From NCBI GenBank assembly GCA_029783825.1, contig JAREIK010014499.1:57680-121679 (forward strand): 64,000 nucleotides of DNA. The letters are read 5' to 3'. Below are positions 12,408 through 25,390 of the stretch, one piece after another. This DNA is from Sapria himalayana (Eukaryota; Streptophyta; Magnoliopsida; Malpighiales; Rafflesiaceae). The notes under the pieces are model-generated. The model saw only the letters and a list, made by a program, of their open reading frames with translations. It was not told the DNA's origin and did not search any database. The position numbers and the translations under genes are program-made. The number at the start of each line of letters is the position of its first letter. Within the stretch, counting starts at the first letter, position 1.

Positions 12408-14861
12408 TGTTCATCTCTCAACTCTAAAATGATTGCTAAAGCTCTATCTAAAATAATAGAAGATTTTACTTTATATCTATTATGTCTCATCATATTTGAT
12501 GTTGAATCACTGGGCTATCAAAGGTAATTTGACTCAAGTACGCTAACAGACAAAACCAAAGTTGTACCCCTATGTGTTGAAATAGCTAGTTGTTGAGGAT
12601 TCTATTTATTTTGATTATTGTAATTTCTTCTAAAATATCTCTCATGCACACACTGAAACCAATTTTTTTAAAACATTGTTCACCTCTAAAAAAATAACCT
12701 CCTTGTAGCCAATTAGAACAAACTAGCCCCAGGGCGGTTCGAGCACTCTTTCAATCAAGAATCAAAAACATTATTTTATTAGCATGTCTAAGCCCCCTTT
12801 TTATATCATCATGGATAAGAAAAGTATCATTTATTTCTTTTTATATTAAATGAGTTATGTAAACAAGTACACATTACCCAAAAAAGTGTAAATGAATCAT
12901 ATTCAAAAGTATAAAAGGTTTTAATCATTGCTCAAAATATTAGCCTTTCTTATTGACACTTTAGGTCACAAATCAAAGGAAAAAGCCATAGTGATATTTC
13001 CAATTCCATGAATTTTAGCTATAGAAAGTTATAAAGAGTAGTACTCGAGCTTTAACTATTTCTAGGGTCATGAATTTTCCTCTTGAGGAATGTCCAAAGT
13101 TACAATCATTCCTAGTGCAATCACTTTGCAATATAAAGATAAAATGCACAAGCTATGGTCATATCCAATACTGTGAACCAGTATTATAGTCATTAAATCT
13201 GTATTCATAATCTTTCTTAGTGCCATAACAATATGTTCAATACAAAGACACAAATTATGGCATATTCTCATTGATATGATTTTGTGTTCTAGAGACAAAA
13301 TATACAATCATGACAATTGCTAATGCTACAATAATCTAAAGCAAGAAAGAGACTGAATCCATAACTCACCCCTTGAGTAATGACTTTGTGTTACATATAC
13401 AAAAAGATAAATCTGTGACATTCCTAATTGTTGTGAATTTCAATTTAAATTTAACACTTAGTCATTTGATTATAAAAGTGCAAAACATGCGATTTAGGAT
13501 TTAGGGTTTATGGGTTAGGGTTATAGTTTATGGGTTAAGGTTTAGGATTTAAAGTTTAGGGTTTATGGTTTTTTTTTGTTTTTTTTTGGAAAATACACAA
13601 TTTATTTATCATTTGGGCACACAACTTACAAGAGACTAAAAAGCTGATTAATTTAGGCCAGCCCACCAAATCATATGCACCTTAATGATTCTATGCATAA
13701 AATACATAAAAAAAACATAATGCCTAATAATTCCAAGCGTAAGAATACAACTAAAATCACCTGGCATTCCTGGACTTCAGAGTTGGCATTGAGTCATTAT
13801 GTGCACTACGTCCTTTTCATTTGGATTTGTCCAAACCATTTGGACGAACCTGAATGATGCACCATATTAAAACTATGCAAATATAATATTGTGCATGTGC
13901 GTGACATGCAGTATCAAGCTTTTGCCTATGTCATTGCTATGCAATGGAATACATGTAAAACTGAATACCCATAAATCCACAAGTCCATATCTACGGCACT
14001 TAGTCAATTCATTCTCACCTCTGAATTCAATATTGTTTTGCTCCAATGATCCTCAAAAGAGTATATCTTGCATTAGAATGCTTCCTCCTCGAGCTCCAAG
14101 AAGTGGCTATATATTGCACCGACAAAATATCAAAAAATATTCATGCATAGGTGTGCATGTGTGATGAGGTCCATCTCATAGTCTAATTATCTACATGTAC
14201 AACCAACCTAGAATAAAAGTAAAATTACAAAATGCTATAAAGATGGGTCTTCTGCTCCCGGAAGTGTAGCATCGTCTAATGTGTATTTACAAAATGCATA
14301 GTTGGCCCCACTTAAGAAACCTCATGGGTCCAGTTTCCCTCATTGCATGCTACATAGAGAACAGACAAGATTGTGTGTGTGAGTATGTCATGATCTGTCT
14401 CTACAAGTACATGGTGCATATAAAGTCCAAAATATAATTAAGACTACAAACATAAACTACAAGTTTATATCTTTTGCTCCCGTGTGACTGGTCTGGACTC
14501 CATTGCTTACTGGCCCTGCTTCGTGATGCTTCGGATTTTTCCGGCTCTCCAATTAATCATGGATTACCTGCTACTCCTATTGAGCGATAGTTGGGTGGCC
14601 CTCTATGCTGCCTGATATGGCTAGTGGGAACCACTCCTAGCTACTCATGGGTTTAATCCCGACCACTTTGCTCGAGCTAGTCAGTTTTCAGAATGTTATC
14701 ATCCTAGTTTGCTAGTGGGGCCCTCTAAAAGCTGGTGGCCCATAATTCTGGTTGCTTCCAGGACTTGCTAGCCCCTCTAAATGCTACACCAAAATGGACA
14801 AGAATATGTGCACGTGTGTACCGTGGTCCGTTGCTATGTGTGTGTGGTGCAGTAGTATCAA
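12408..14861 (+). repeat. Unidentified 2.45-kb element E2, copy A
   Basis: Non-satellite DNA, clearly GC-richer than its surroundings, present four times in the window with the same outer junctions. It starts about TGTTCATCTCTCAAC and ends at GTAGTATCA, after which the satellite 8-mer tract resumes. No terminal inverted repeat, transposase, reverse transcriptase or target duplication was found. The ends TG and CA would fit a solo LTR, but the flanking bases do not form a 5-bp duplication, so this is only a possibility. The element replaces roughly 70-90 bp of the monomer, which suggests insertion with deletion or joining of two monomers. An ORF of 91 codons (13,889-14,164) is also open in copy B but broken in C and D, so it is probably not coding. 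Confidence 0.8.
13493..13570 (+). repeat. Degenerate plant telomere-like tract inside E2 copy A
   Basis: About 78 bp made almost wholly of TTTAGGG, TTATGGG and TTAGGGT variants. At least one exact TTTAGGG lies at 13,500-13,506. A T-rich run follows. The same tract occupies the same place in E2 copies C and D. It resembles an interstitial telomeric repeat of the Arabidopsis type. Confidence 0.85.
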
Positions 14862-17210
14862 GGTTTAGGAGTTTAGTAATTTAAGTATTTAGGTATTTTG
14901 TGGTTTTTATGTTTTATTTAAATAATTAAATAACAAAAAAATTATTTTTATGATTTTTTATCATTTTCAAGATTATAACCATTGAAAATATGATAATTTT
15001 TAATTTTTTTTCAAATGTTAATACAATATTTAATTATGATAATCATAAAAATTAAATATCATGTAAATTCAATATAAATAATTTTATTGATCAAAATTAT
15101 AATACTGATCATAAAATAGATTAATAAACTATTATTAAAAAGATAAATATTAATTAAAATATATTTGCAAAACCTAAAATGATTCAAAATCAAAGTAAAA
15201 TAATTTAGTAAATAATAATTTTTTATTTTTAAATTTTTGATTCTTTATATAAGATTATAGATTTTTTTGATGAAGATAAGTTATATAAATTATATTTGTC
15301 TTATTCATAATTTTATTTTGAAATTAATATTTCTATAAATATAAACTAATAAATAATTAAAATGAATATTAAAATTATAATGAATTCAAATAAAATTGAG
15401 ATTTATGATTATTTATTTAGGGTATACCGGTTTTATGGTTTAAATATTTAGGAGTTTAGGAGTTTAGTGATTTAAGTGTTTAGGTATTTAGTAGTTTATT
15501 TGTTTTATTTAAATAATGAAATAACAAAAAAAAATTATTTTTCAAATTTTTTATCAATTTTCAAGGTTATAACCTTTATAAATATAATAATTTTTAAATT
15601 TTTAAATTTTAAATTTTTTATTATAACCTTTATAATAAACTTAATAATTATATATCATGTAAATTAAAAATAAACAATTTTATTGATAGATATTAATAAA
15701 CTAAATATAAATATAAATATAATAATGATCAAAAAATCAGTTAATAATCTATTATTTATTGATAGATATTTATATATTATTTATAAATACTTAAACCTTT
15801 AAAGATGGTTTAAATGTTTAAGTATTTAAGGGTTTTGGGGTTTAGGAGTTTAAAGATTTAAGTGTTTAGGCATTTAGTAGTTTATAGGTTTTATATAAAC
15901 AAAAAAATAACAAAAAAATTATTTTTGTGATTTTATCTCATTTTCAAAGATGATAACCTTTAAAAATATAATAATTTTTAAATTATTTTGAAATGTAAAT
16001 ATAATATTTATTTATAATAATCTTTATTATTATATATCATGTAAATTAAATATAAACAATTTTATTGATAAATATTCTAATAATGATCAAAAAATAAAAT
16101 AATAATCTATTATTAATAAGATAGATATCAATTAAAATATAATTACAAAACATAAAATGATTCAGAATCAAAGCATAATATATTATTATATAATAATTTT
16201 TTGTTTTGAAAATTTTTTTTTCTCTTAAAATGTTTATCAATATTTTTTTATGAAAAATAATTTATATAAATTATATTTGTCTAACTCAATTTATTTTGTT
16301 ATTAATATGTATATATAAATAAACAAATAAATAATTAAAATGAATATTTAAAATTATAATGAAAAAAAAATGAGATTTATTATTTATTATTTAGGGATAC
16401 CGGTTTAATTTAAATTAGATCTGTCTCACTAATAATTAATTTTCTAATTAATATTTCTATAAAATAAATTGTTAAATAATTAAAATAAAAATTTAAAATT
16501 ATTCTGAATAAAAATTAAAATAAGAGTTATGATTTATTATTAATGTATACCAGTTTAATGATTTAAGTATTTAGAGGTTTTGTTATTAGGAGTTTAGGGA
16601 TTTATGTTTTTAGGCTTTTAGTGGTTTATAGGTTTTATTTAAAAAAATAAAATAACAAAAAAAATTTCAATAATTTTTTATCATTTTCATAGGTATAACA
16701 TTTGAAAATATAATAATATTTAAAATTTTTTTAGATTTTAATACAATATTTTGTTATAATAATATTAATAATTATATATCATATAAATTTAATATAAATA
16801 ATTTTATTGATAGATATTATAATAATGATAAAAAATTAAATTTATAAACTATTAATATTAAGATAGATATTAATTAAAAAATATTTACAAAACCCAAATT
16901 GATTCAAAATTAAAGTAACTTATATTACTTGATAATAATTTTAAATTTTTAAATTTATACTTCTTTTATAAGCATATATTTTTATTAGATAAATAATATA
17001 TAATTTTAATTATTTTTGTCTCACACATACTTTATTTTGTAATAAATATTTCTAAATAATACACTAATAAATAATTAAAATGAATATTTAAAAGTATAAT
17101 AAATAGCAAAAAAAATTAGATTTATTAATTATTAAGTAGTATTTAGTGGTTTAATGGTTTATGTATTTCGGCATTACGGGGTTTAAGAGTTTAGTTATTT
17201 AACTTTATAT
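14862..17210 (+). repeat. Satellite array, forward, between E2 A and hAT B
   Basis: Four monomers with palindrome centres near 14,975, 15,570, 15,955 and 16,692. The 15,570-15,955 interval is a distinctive short unit of about 385 bp, containing an AAATATAAATATAA stretch near 15,705. That short unit recurs on the 3' side of every E2 copy (about 29.1, 35.5 and 61.3 kb), so E2 and these monomers travelled together. The 16,692 monomer is of the long type (internal duplication about 16,270-16,560). Confidence 0.92.
15431..15510 (+). repeat. Exemplar telomere-like 8-bp tandem array within a monomer
   Basis: Ten consecutive 8-mers in perfect register, nearly all beginning TTTA, for example TTTAGGAG at 15,447-15,454 and again at 15,455-15,462, then TTTAGTGA and TTTAAGTG. 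The same tract, 8-11 units long, occurs in almost every monomer just upstream of TTTTATTTAAA. It is also where the hAT element inserted. The period is 8, not the 7 of the canonical plant telomere. Confidence 0.9.
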
Positions 17211-17218
17211 GCATTTAG
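17211..17218. repeat. Left 8-bp target-site duplication of hAT copy B
   Basis: GCATTTAG next to the element's 5' terminus, paired with GCATTGAG at 20,915-20,922 (one mismatch). It occupies the same monomer position as in copies A and C. Confidence 0.85.
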
Positions 17219-20200
17219 TATGGCTGCTCACAGGACTCGGATATTCGTGACTCGACCCGAAGTCTTGTCCCGAAAGAATCGGGACTGAAAAAATCCATTG
17301 ACTTTGACTTTTCCCATCCCATTCTGTTACATATTTTTTCTTTTGGGGAAGTTCCATATCTTAAGCAATATCCATCCTTAGAACCATCCCATCCTAAAAA
17401 ACCTATACTAGAACCAGGAATATATATATATATATATATTTATATATTTAACATGAAGATGCCACCAATTCCGCTACTGCCCATCTAATTCCGATGCACC
17501 TGTTGCTATTCCAACGAGTTCCAGGCCACATCACGCCATTCTAGCCTGTTCTGTTAGGTCCAGCCCTTGTCCGTCGCACTTCTGGTTGCCTCCACCGTGT
17601 CTCAGATGCCACCAGCCTTTTGGTTTGTTTTTCTGACGAGAATTGAGTGATTAATTATTATTATTATGTGTCTCAGTCAGTTTTGTTGAGTATTAATTGT
17701 GATGTTATGGTTGGGCCGAATGTGTTACAACCAGTTTTGTAGAGCTTGCTTGTTTGAAATATTTAAATGTATTTATGATTAACATATCATATTAATTAAT
17801 GGAAATGGTGTTGGCACAATCTAGCGGTAAACGAAAAATACAATAAATTGAAAATGAACACATCTCAAATGATCAAAGTACTGGTAAATCCAATCTTCAT
17901 CCTTTCATGAACCCTCCTATTGTTACGGAAGGTTCTTCAATTCACATTGTAAAAGAAAGTCAAGGTACATCTGAACCTCAAGCTCATAAAAAGTATAAGT
18001 CTACTGTTTAGGAAACTTATTAGATATTAGTTGATTTAGGGGGAAATGAAACTGGTAGGGCAGCTTGTATATGGTGTAGGAAAGAATACTTGGCAAAACG
18101 TGATCAAGGTACTTCGGGGTTATGGAAATTCTTGAGAATGACTTGTAGGAAATTTTCACACAAAAAAGAATTAATAGAAGCTCACAAAGGTAATGACAAG
18201 TGACAATCTTTGTTGAGTTTAACTAAAGGTACTAGTTCAGAGGATAACAAATTAACTTGTTGGCAATTTGATCAACAACTAGTTAGGGAGGCTTTGGTGA
18301 AAATGATCATAAAAGATGATTTCCTTTTTTTTTGTTGAGAGGGATTAGTTAAAGGAGTTTTGTGAAGTTAGTGTGCCTCAATTTAAAATTCCATCTAGGC
18401 ACCCTACACTGAGGGATTGTTTTTCTTTGTTTGTGAAGTAAAAGAAGAAATTATTTGATAACATATCATCTCATTATTGTAGAGTTTCATTGACTACCGA
18501 CACTTGGACTAACATTAAAAATTTGTCTTATATATGTTTGACTGTTCATTTCATTGATTCACAATCGAATATGCATAAAAGGCTTTTGAACTTTTGTGTA
18601 ATTAAAAGTCATTCTTGAGTCAATATTAGAAATGATATTTAGTTTTGCATGAATGAATGGGGTTTGAGAATGTTGATGTGCATTACTGTTGACAATGCAT
18701 CAAATAATGATGTTGCAGTTGTCCAATTGAAAAAAAATCTTGTGAAGAAATGTGTTGTACCTTTGAGAGGCGAGCATTTTCATATGAGATGTTGTGCTAA
18801 TATCCTAAAACTTAATTTTCAGAGATGGCATTTCAGTAGTTGAGGGTGCTATTCAAAAAATTAGAGGTGTGGTGAAATATGTGAGGAACAGTCCTAAAAT
18901 ATTAGATATATTTATGTTATGTGTTGAAGAAGCAAACTTGACATATGGATCTTCATTGCAATTAGAGTGTCCTATAAGATGGAATTCAACTTATTTGATG
19001 CTACAAACTGATATAAAATATAAAAAAGAATTTGATAAGTTGGAGGACAAAGACAAAAGGTTTTTGAAGGAGTTTGGTTCAAATGTTCCAACTGAGATAA
19101 ACTGAACAAACACCAAAATTTTGGATCATTTCTTGAAAACTTTTTATGAGGTAAATTGTAAATTTTCTGGCTCATAATATTCTACCTCTAGCATTTATTT
19201 TCCTGAAAATATTCGAATTTTGAAAAAAAATTGAGCTTTGTGAAAATACTAGAGATACAATGGTATCTGAAATGGGTATGAAAATGAGGCATAAATTCAA
19301 CAAATATTGGGGTTCTCTTCAGTCAACAAATATTATCCTTTTTTGTAGCAGTAGTGTTGGATCCTAGATATAAGCTCAAATATCTTAAGGTTAAGTACAC
19401 TTAGCATTATGGTGAGGAATTGGCTAAAAATTTGGTGAAAAAAGGTTATACATGCTTTAAATGAGAGGATGGATGATTATAAAGATTTAAATAAAGATGA
19501 ATAAAAAGAAGATAATTTCTCTTCTACTGTGTTGAAGAAAAATGATAATTTGTTTGATGATAGTGATACTTATGTTGATGATTTTTTTTGATGAATTGGA
19601 GAAAGAACAAGAAGTTTCAGCTTTGGAAGAGTTGGATACGTACTTGGAGGACAAATTTGAAAAAAATAGAATTGATTTGATTTACTAAACTGGTGGAAGG
19701 TAAATGAGGTTAGGTATCATTCTTTGGCAAATGTAGCAAAGGATTTATTTGTTATCCAAGCATCTAGTGTGGCCTACGAATCTACATTTAGCACTGGGGG
19801 AAGAACTTTAGATAAATTTAGGAGTTCTTTAACACCTATTGCAGCGGAAGTACTCATATGTCTACAAGAGTGGTTGAGAAGCTCAAACAAACCTATTGAA
19901 ATTGAAGAATTAGTTCAAGACTTTGATGATAATGAATCAGGTTAGTATACAAATCTTGTAAATTTTAATTCACTTTTACTTATTTTATTCATTAAATTTA
20001 ATATAAATATGGTTCAATTATAATTTTCAGAGGGGTCTCAAGATCCAAATATTCTTCCAACTATAGTTGGACAACTAAATTTGGAATGGGTGTATTAAAT
20101 TTTATATGGTAATATTTTGTTTTTTTATTACTCTTTCATCTTAGAAATTTATGTGTAGATGATTAACACATTTTCATCTTTGGTTGTCATTCTACATTGG

Positions 20201-20914
20201 AGGAAGAAAAGGGAGGAGTTGTAGAAGAGATAATTAATTGGGTTTGGATTTTTATTGCTATTCAGGGATGGACCTTTGAAATGATTATTATCATGGTTGT
20301 TATTAGTTGTATTTTTTTTGTTATATTAAGCTGCCTAATTTTAGCAATTACTTAAGTTGTAGTTGCTGCTATAATTGTTTGTGGTCATCTTTAGCTATTC
20401 CTTAATATTTTAAGTAATTATTTAAAAAATGTAGTATTGCTATTATGGTTTATGTTAACTCGGTTGAACAAAGCCAACTTGTGACAAAACAAAGAACCAA
20501 ATTAAGCACACAACTATGTCCCGTTCTATTTAACATTTCTATCCTTTTCTGCACAAAAAAGCATTTGACAAGGTAATGGAACTCATTTGTGATATTCAGC
20601 CTATTTGACAAAACAAAATTGGCCCAATTTGAGTTTGAAAGATACATAACTAAGGAATGATAAATTGTACAACAAAAAGTTTCGACATGAACTAACTTGG
20701 CCGGTTTGAATAAAATAAATTGAAAAAAATGTCCGAACTACGTTCCATCCCGGAACCATTTTCTCCTACCCAAAATCCCCGATCTTCGTCCCGTCCCGTC
20801 ATTATATTTTCAACCTATGAGATGGGTGTGGATCTTCAAAAAAAAAATTTTGAACTGTGGGAAGGGACTGGAGATTTGTAATCCACATCTCGTCTCGTCC
20901 CATGAGCACCCCTA
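17219..20914 (+). mobile_element. hAT DNA transposon, copy B (degenerate, near full length)
   Basis: A 3,696-bp paralogue of copy A beginning 10,504 bp downstream of it. The left end TATGGCTGCTCACAGGAC and the complement of the right end TAGGGGTGCTCATGGGAC match at about 15 of 18 positions. The coding and non-coding layout is the same as in copy A, but the lesions differ. The flanking monomers are homologous to those around copy A, so the two copies arose by duplicating a block of satellite plus element, not by two transpositions. Confidence 0.93.
17799..20098 (+). pseudogene. Broken hAT transposase, copy B (best-preserved C terminus)
   Basis: The likely start is ATG 17,799; the frame meets a TAA after about 15 codons, following a basic GKRK stretch. 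The BED-like finger keeps C-x2-C (RAACIWCRKEY), but the expected downstream His is Phe. More stops and frameshifts follow. The core piece at 18,649-18,843 has ITVDNAS, but the Cys-x-x-His motif reads CCAN instead of CCAH. The piece at 18,869-19,105 continues the core. The hATC dimerisation domain is well preserved at 19,724-19,945 (YESTFSTGGRTLDKFRSSL, then LICLQEWLRSS). The last intron has clear borders, CAG/GTTAGT at 19,940-19,941 and TTTTCAG at 20,030, and the terminal exon ends GQLNLEWVY with a stop at 20,096-20,098. It is inactive. Confidence 0.9.
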
Positions 20915-20922
20915 GCATTGAG
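20915..20922. repeat. Right 8-bp target-site duplication of hAT copy B
   Basis: GCATTGAG follows the terminal CCCTA and pairs with GCATTTAG at 17,211-17,218. Confidence 0.85.
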
Positions 20923-23900
20923 TGGTTTATAAGTTTTATTTAAAAAATAAAATAACAAAAAATTTATTTTTATTATTTTTTGATATTTTCAAAGGTCATA
21001 ACCTTCTAAAATATAATAATTTTAAAATTTTTTCAAATGTGAATACAATATTTAGTTATACTAATCATTATATTTGTTTATTATATAAATTCAATATAAA
21101 CAATTTTATTGATAAATATTCTAATAATAATCAAAAATAAATTAATAAAACATATATAATAAGATAGATATTAATTAAAATATAATTACAAAACTTAAAA
21201 TGATTCAGAAGCAAAGAAAAATATCGTACTATATAATGATTTTTTGTTTTTGAATTTTTTCTTCTTTTAATAAGTTTATCTATATTTTTTTAATTAAAAA
21301 TAATTTATATAAATTATATATGTCTAACTCTTAATTTATTTTGTAATTAATATTTATATATAAATAAAAAAATTAATAATTAAAATGAATATTTAAAATT
21401 ATAATTAAAAAAATGAGATTTATTATTTATTATTTAGGGATACCGGTCTAATTTAAATTAGATCTCTCACACTAATAATTTATTTTGTAATTAATATTTC
21501 TAAAAAATAAACTAATAATTATTAAATTAAAAATTTAAAATTATACTGAATAAAAATAAACTAATAATTATTTAAATTTAAATGAATTATTATTAATGTA
21601 TACCTGTTTAATAGTTTAAGTATTTAGATGTTTTGTCATTAGGAGTATAGCGATTTATGTTTTTAGGCTTTTAGTGGTTTATTGGTTTTATATAAAAAAA
21701 TAAAAAACAAAACAAATTTCTATAATTTTTTCTCATTTTCATAAGTTATAACCTTTGAAAATATAATAATATGTAAAATTTTTTGAAATGTGAATACAAT
21801 ACTTAGTTATAATAATATTAATAATTATATATCATATAAATTCAAATAAACAATTTTATTGATATATATTATAATTATGATCAAAATTAAATTTATTAAC
21901 TATAGATATTAAGATAGATATTAATTATAAAATAATTACAAAAGCCAAATTGATTCAAAATTTAAGTAAAATATATTACTGGATAATAATTTTTAATTTT
22001 TAAATTTCTACTTCTTTTATAGGCGTATATTTTTTTTATTAAAAATAAATTAATTAAATTATATTTGTCACACTCATACTTTATTTTGTAATAAATATTT
22101 CTATAAAAATAAACTAATAAATAATTAAAATGAATATTTAGAATTATAATAAATAAAAATAAAAATTAGATTTATTATTTATTAAGTAGTATATAGCAGT
22201 TTAATGGTTTATGTATTTAGGCATTACGAAGTTTAGGAGTTTACTGATTTAACTGTGTATGCATTTAGTGGTTTATAGGTTTTATTTAAGAAAAAATAAA
22301 ATTATTTTTATTATCTTTTGATATTTTAAAAGGTTATATCCTTTGAAAATATTATAATTTTTAATTTTTTTTCAAATGTGAATAAATATTTATTTATAAT
22401 AATCATAATAATTATATATCATATAAATTCAATATTATCAATTTTATTGATAGATATTCTAATAATTATCAAAAAATAAATTAAAAATCTATTATGAATA
22501 AGATTGATATTACTTAAAATATAATATTAAAACCTAAAATGATTCAAGAGCAAAGCAAAATTTATTACTTAATAATAATTACTTGTTTTTAAATTTTTTT
22601 TGTTTTTATAAGCTTATCTATTTTTTGATGAAAAATAATTTTATAAATTATATTTTTAACTCATAATTTATTTTATACTTAATATATATATATATAAAAA
22701 AACTAAACAATCAAAATGAATTTTTTAAATTATAATGAAAACAAATAAAAATGAGATTTATTAATTATTATTTAGGGTATACTCATTTAAACGTTTATCT
22801 ATATAGGGGTATCAAGATTTTGTAGTTTAGTGATTTAAGTGTTTAGGGATTTAGTGATTTATAGGTTTTATTTAAACCATGAAATAATAAAAAAAATATT
22901 TTTTTATGTTTTTTCAAATGTTAAAAGATTATAATCTTTGAAAATATAATAATTTTAAAAATTTTTTCAAAAGTGAATACAATATTTAGTTATAATAATT
23001 ATTAAATTTATATATCATATAAATTAAATATAAATATTTTTATTGATAAATATTCTAATAATGTTCAAAAAATAAATTAATAATCTATTATTAATAAGTT
23101 AGATATCAATTAAAATATAAATACAAAGCCTAAAATGATTCAGAAACAATGTAAAATATATTACTATATAATGGCTTATAGCTTTTATTTAAACAATGAA
23201 ATAACAAAAAATTTATTTTTTATATTTTTTCAAAATTTCAAATGTCATAACATTTCAAGGATATAACCTTTGAAACTATAACAATGTTTAATTTTTTTAA
23301 ATGTGAATACTATATTTAGTTATGATAATCTTAATAATTATATATCATGTTAATTTAATATAAACAATTATATTGATAGATATAATATTAATGATCAAAA
23401 ACTAAATTAATAAACTATTATTAATAAGATAGATATTTTTTAAAATATATTTGCAAAACGTAAATTTATTAAAAATCAAAGTAAAATATAATAATAAATA
23501 ATAATTTTTTGATGTTTTGCTTCTTTTTATAAGTTTATATCTTTTGTTATTAAAAGTAAATTATTTAAATTATATTTGTCTTCCACATAATTAATTTTAA
23601 TTTATAATTCTATAAAAATAAACTAATAAATAATTAAAATATATATTTATAATTATAATGAATACAAATAAAATTGAGATTTATTATTTATTATTTATTA
23701 TTCAGGATATACTAGTTTAATGGTTTAACTGTTTAGGCATTTTGGGGTTTAGTGATTTAAGTGTTTAGGCCTTAAGTGATTTATAGTTTTTATTTAAAGA
23801 ATGATAAAATAAAAAAATTAATTTTTTGATTTTTTTTAATTTTTGAAGGTTATAACCTTTGAAAATATAATAATTTTTAATTTTTTTAAATGTGAATATA

Positions 23901-25347
23901 ATATTCAGTAATAATAATCATAATAATTATATATAATGTTAACTCAATATAAATAATTTTATATTAGATATTATAATAAAGATCAAAAAAAAATTAATAA
24001 ACTATTATTGATAACAATGATATAAATTAAAATATAATTGCAAAATCTAAAATGATTCAAAATAAAAATAAAATATATTACTAAATAATAAATTTTTGTT
24101 TTTAAAATTTTTCCTCTTTTTATTAGGATATATATTTTTTTTTGATAAAAAATAAATTATTTAAATTAAATATGTCTCACTAATAATTTTTTTTGTAATT
24201 AATATTTATATAAAAATAAACTAATAAATAATTAAAATAAAAATTTAAATTACACTTAATAAAAATTAAAATGAAATTTATGATTTATTATTAATGAATA
24301 CCGATTTAATAGTTTAAGTATTTAGAAGTTTTGTCATTTACGAGTTTAGCTATTTATGTATTTAGGCATTTAGTGGTTTATAGGTTTTATTTAAACAATA
24401 AAATAACAAAAAAAAATTGTAATTTTTTGTCATTTTCAAATGTTATAACCTTTGAAAATTTAATAATATTTAAAATTTTTTGAAATTTGAATACAATATT
24501 TAGTTATAATAATTTTAATAATTCTATATCATATAAAATAAATATAAACAATTTTATTGATAGATATTATAATAATGATCAAAAATTAAATTAATAAGCT
24601 ATTTCTAATAAGATAGATATTATTTAAAAAATATTTACAAAACCCAAATTGATTCAAAATTAAAGTAAAAGATATTAGTTGATAATAATTTTTAATTTTT
24701 AATAATACTTCTTTTTATACTTCTTTTAAAAGCATATATAGTTTTTTTGATTAAAAATAAATTATTAAAATTATATGTGTCGCACTCATAATTTATTTTG
24801 TAATAAAAATTTATATAAAAATAAACTAATAAATAATTAAAATGAATACATAAAATTATAATAAATTGAATTAAAAATTAGATTTATTAATTATTAAGTA
24901 GTATATAGCAGTTTAATGGTTTATGTATTTTGGCATTACGGGGTTTAGGAGTTTAATGATTTAACTGTGCATTCATTTAGTGGTTTATAAGTGTTATTTT
25001 AAAAAAAATATCTAAAAAATTAAGTTTTTTATTTTTTGATATTTTCAAAGGTTATAACCTATGAAAAAATAATAATTTTTAAATTTTTTTCAAAAGTGAA
25101 TACAATATTTAGTTATAATAATCATTATATTTATATATCATAATAATTCAATATAAATAATTTTATTTATAAATATTCTAATAATGATCAATAAATAAAT
25201 TAATAAACAATTACTAATGAGATAAATATCAATTAAAATATAATTACAAAACTAAAATGAGTCAGAAGGAGAGCAAAATATATTACTATATAATAAATTT
25301 TAGTTTTTAAATTTTTTATTTTTTTTATAAGTTTATCTATATTTTTT
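20923..25347 (+). repeat. Satellite array, forward, from hAT B to the orientation switch
   Basis: Palindrome centres lie near 20,998, 21,749, 22,333, 22,930, 23,263, 23,855, 24,444 and 25,051. The 22,930-23,263 interval is short because a jump near 23,170 deletes roughly 250-300 bp. The palindrome just after it is partly duplicated: two damaged half-arms at about 23,236-23,275. The last monomer is cut at TCTATATTTTTTG (about 25,335-25,347). No gene. Confidence 0.92.
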
Positions 25348-25390
25348 GTTATTTCATAAAAATAAATTTTTTGTTATTTCATCGATTAAA
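25335..25390. other. Satellite orientation switch, forward to reverse
   Basis: Forward monomer sequence ending TCTATATTTTTTG runs directly into GTTATTTCATAAAAATAAAT and then TCATCGATTAAATAAAACC, which is the monomer's complementary strand. A TTTTTTG shared by both sides gives a few bases of microhomology. About 20 bp (GTTATTTCAT plus flank) is repeated at the joint. Confidence 0.88.

Noticed and set aside
13068..13307. Minus-strand ORF in E2 with a partner at 38,014-38,238
   Set aside because: Only part of the frame is shared, the start and end differ, and there is no known domain. The copies diverge by indels that do not respect the frame.
13889..14164. 91-codon cysteine-containing ORF in E2 copy A, also open in copy B (30,696-30,971)
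   Set aside because: Broken in copies C and D, about 17 amino-acid differences between A and B, no recognisable motif, and an equally long antisense ORF overlaps it in B (30,712-30,987). Best read as chance.
14530..14700. GC-rich part of E2 with a GGGTTTAATCCC-like stretch, resembling a tRNA T-arm
   Set aside because: No acceptor stem, D-arm or anticodon arm can be fitted around it, and the motif changes between copies.
12408..14861. E2 as a Helitron
   Set aside because: No 5' TC with 3' CTRR, no 3' hairpin next to the end, and insertion is not between A and T in a consistent way.
15476..15667. Numerous 60-75 codon ORFs rich in Ile, Asn, Tyr, Phe and Lys in the satellite
   Set aside because: Composition follows the AT-rich monomer, there is no start context or family motif, and most are broken in homologous monomers. 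The one recurring frame is listed separately as a weak finding.
25348..25348. Palindromes and the orientation switch as a possible replication origin or CRISPR-like array
   Set aside because: The repeat units are hundreds of bp long with diverged satellite sequence between palindromes; no spacers and no cas genes. The genome is eukaryotic in character.
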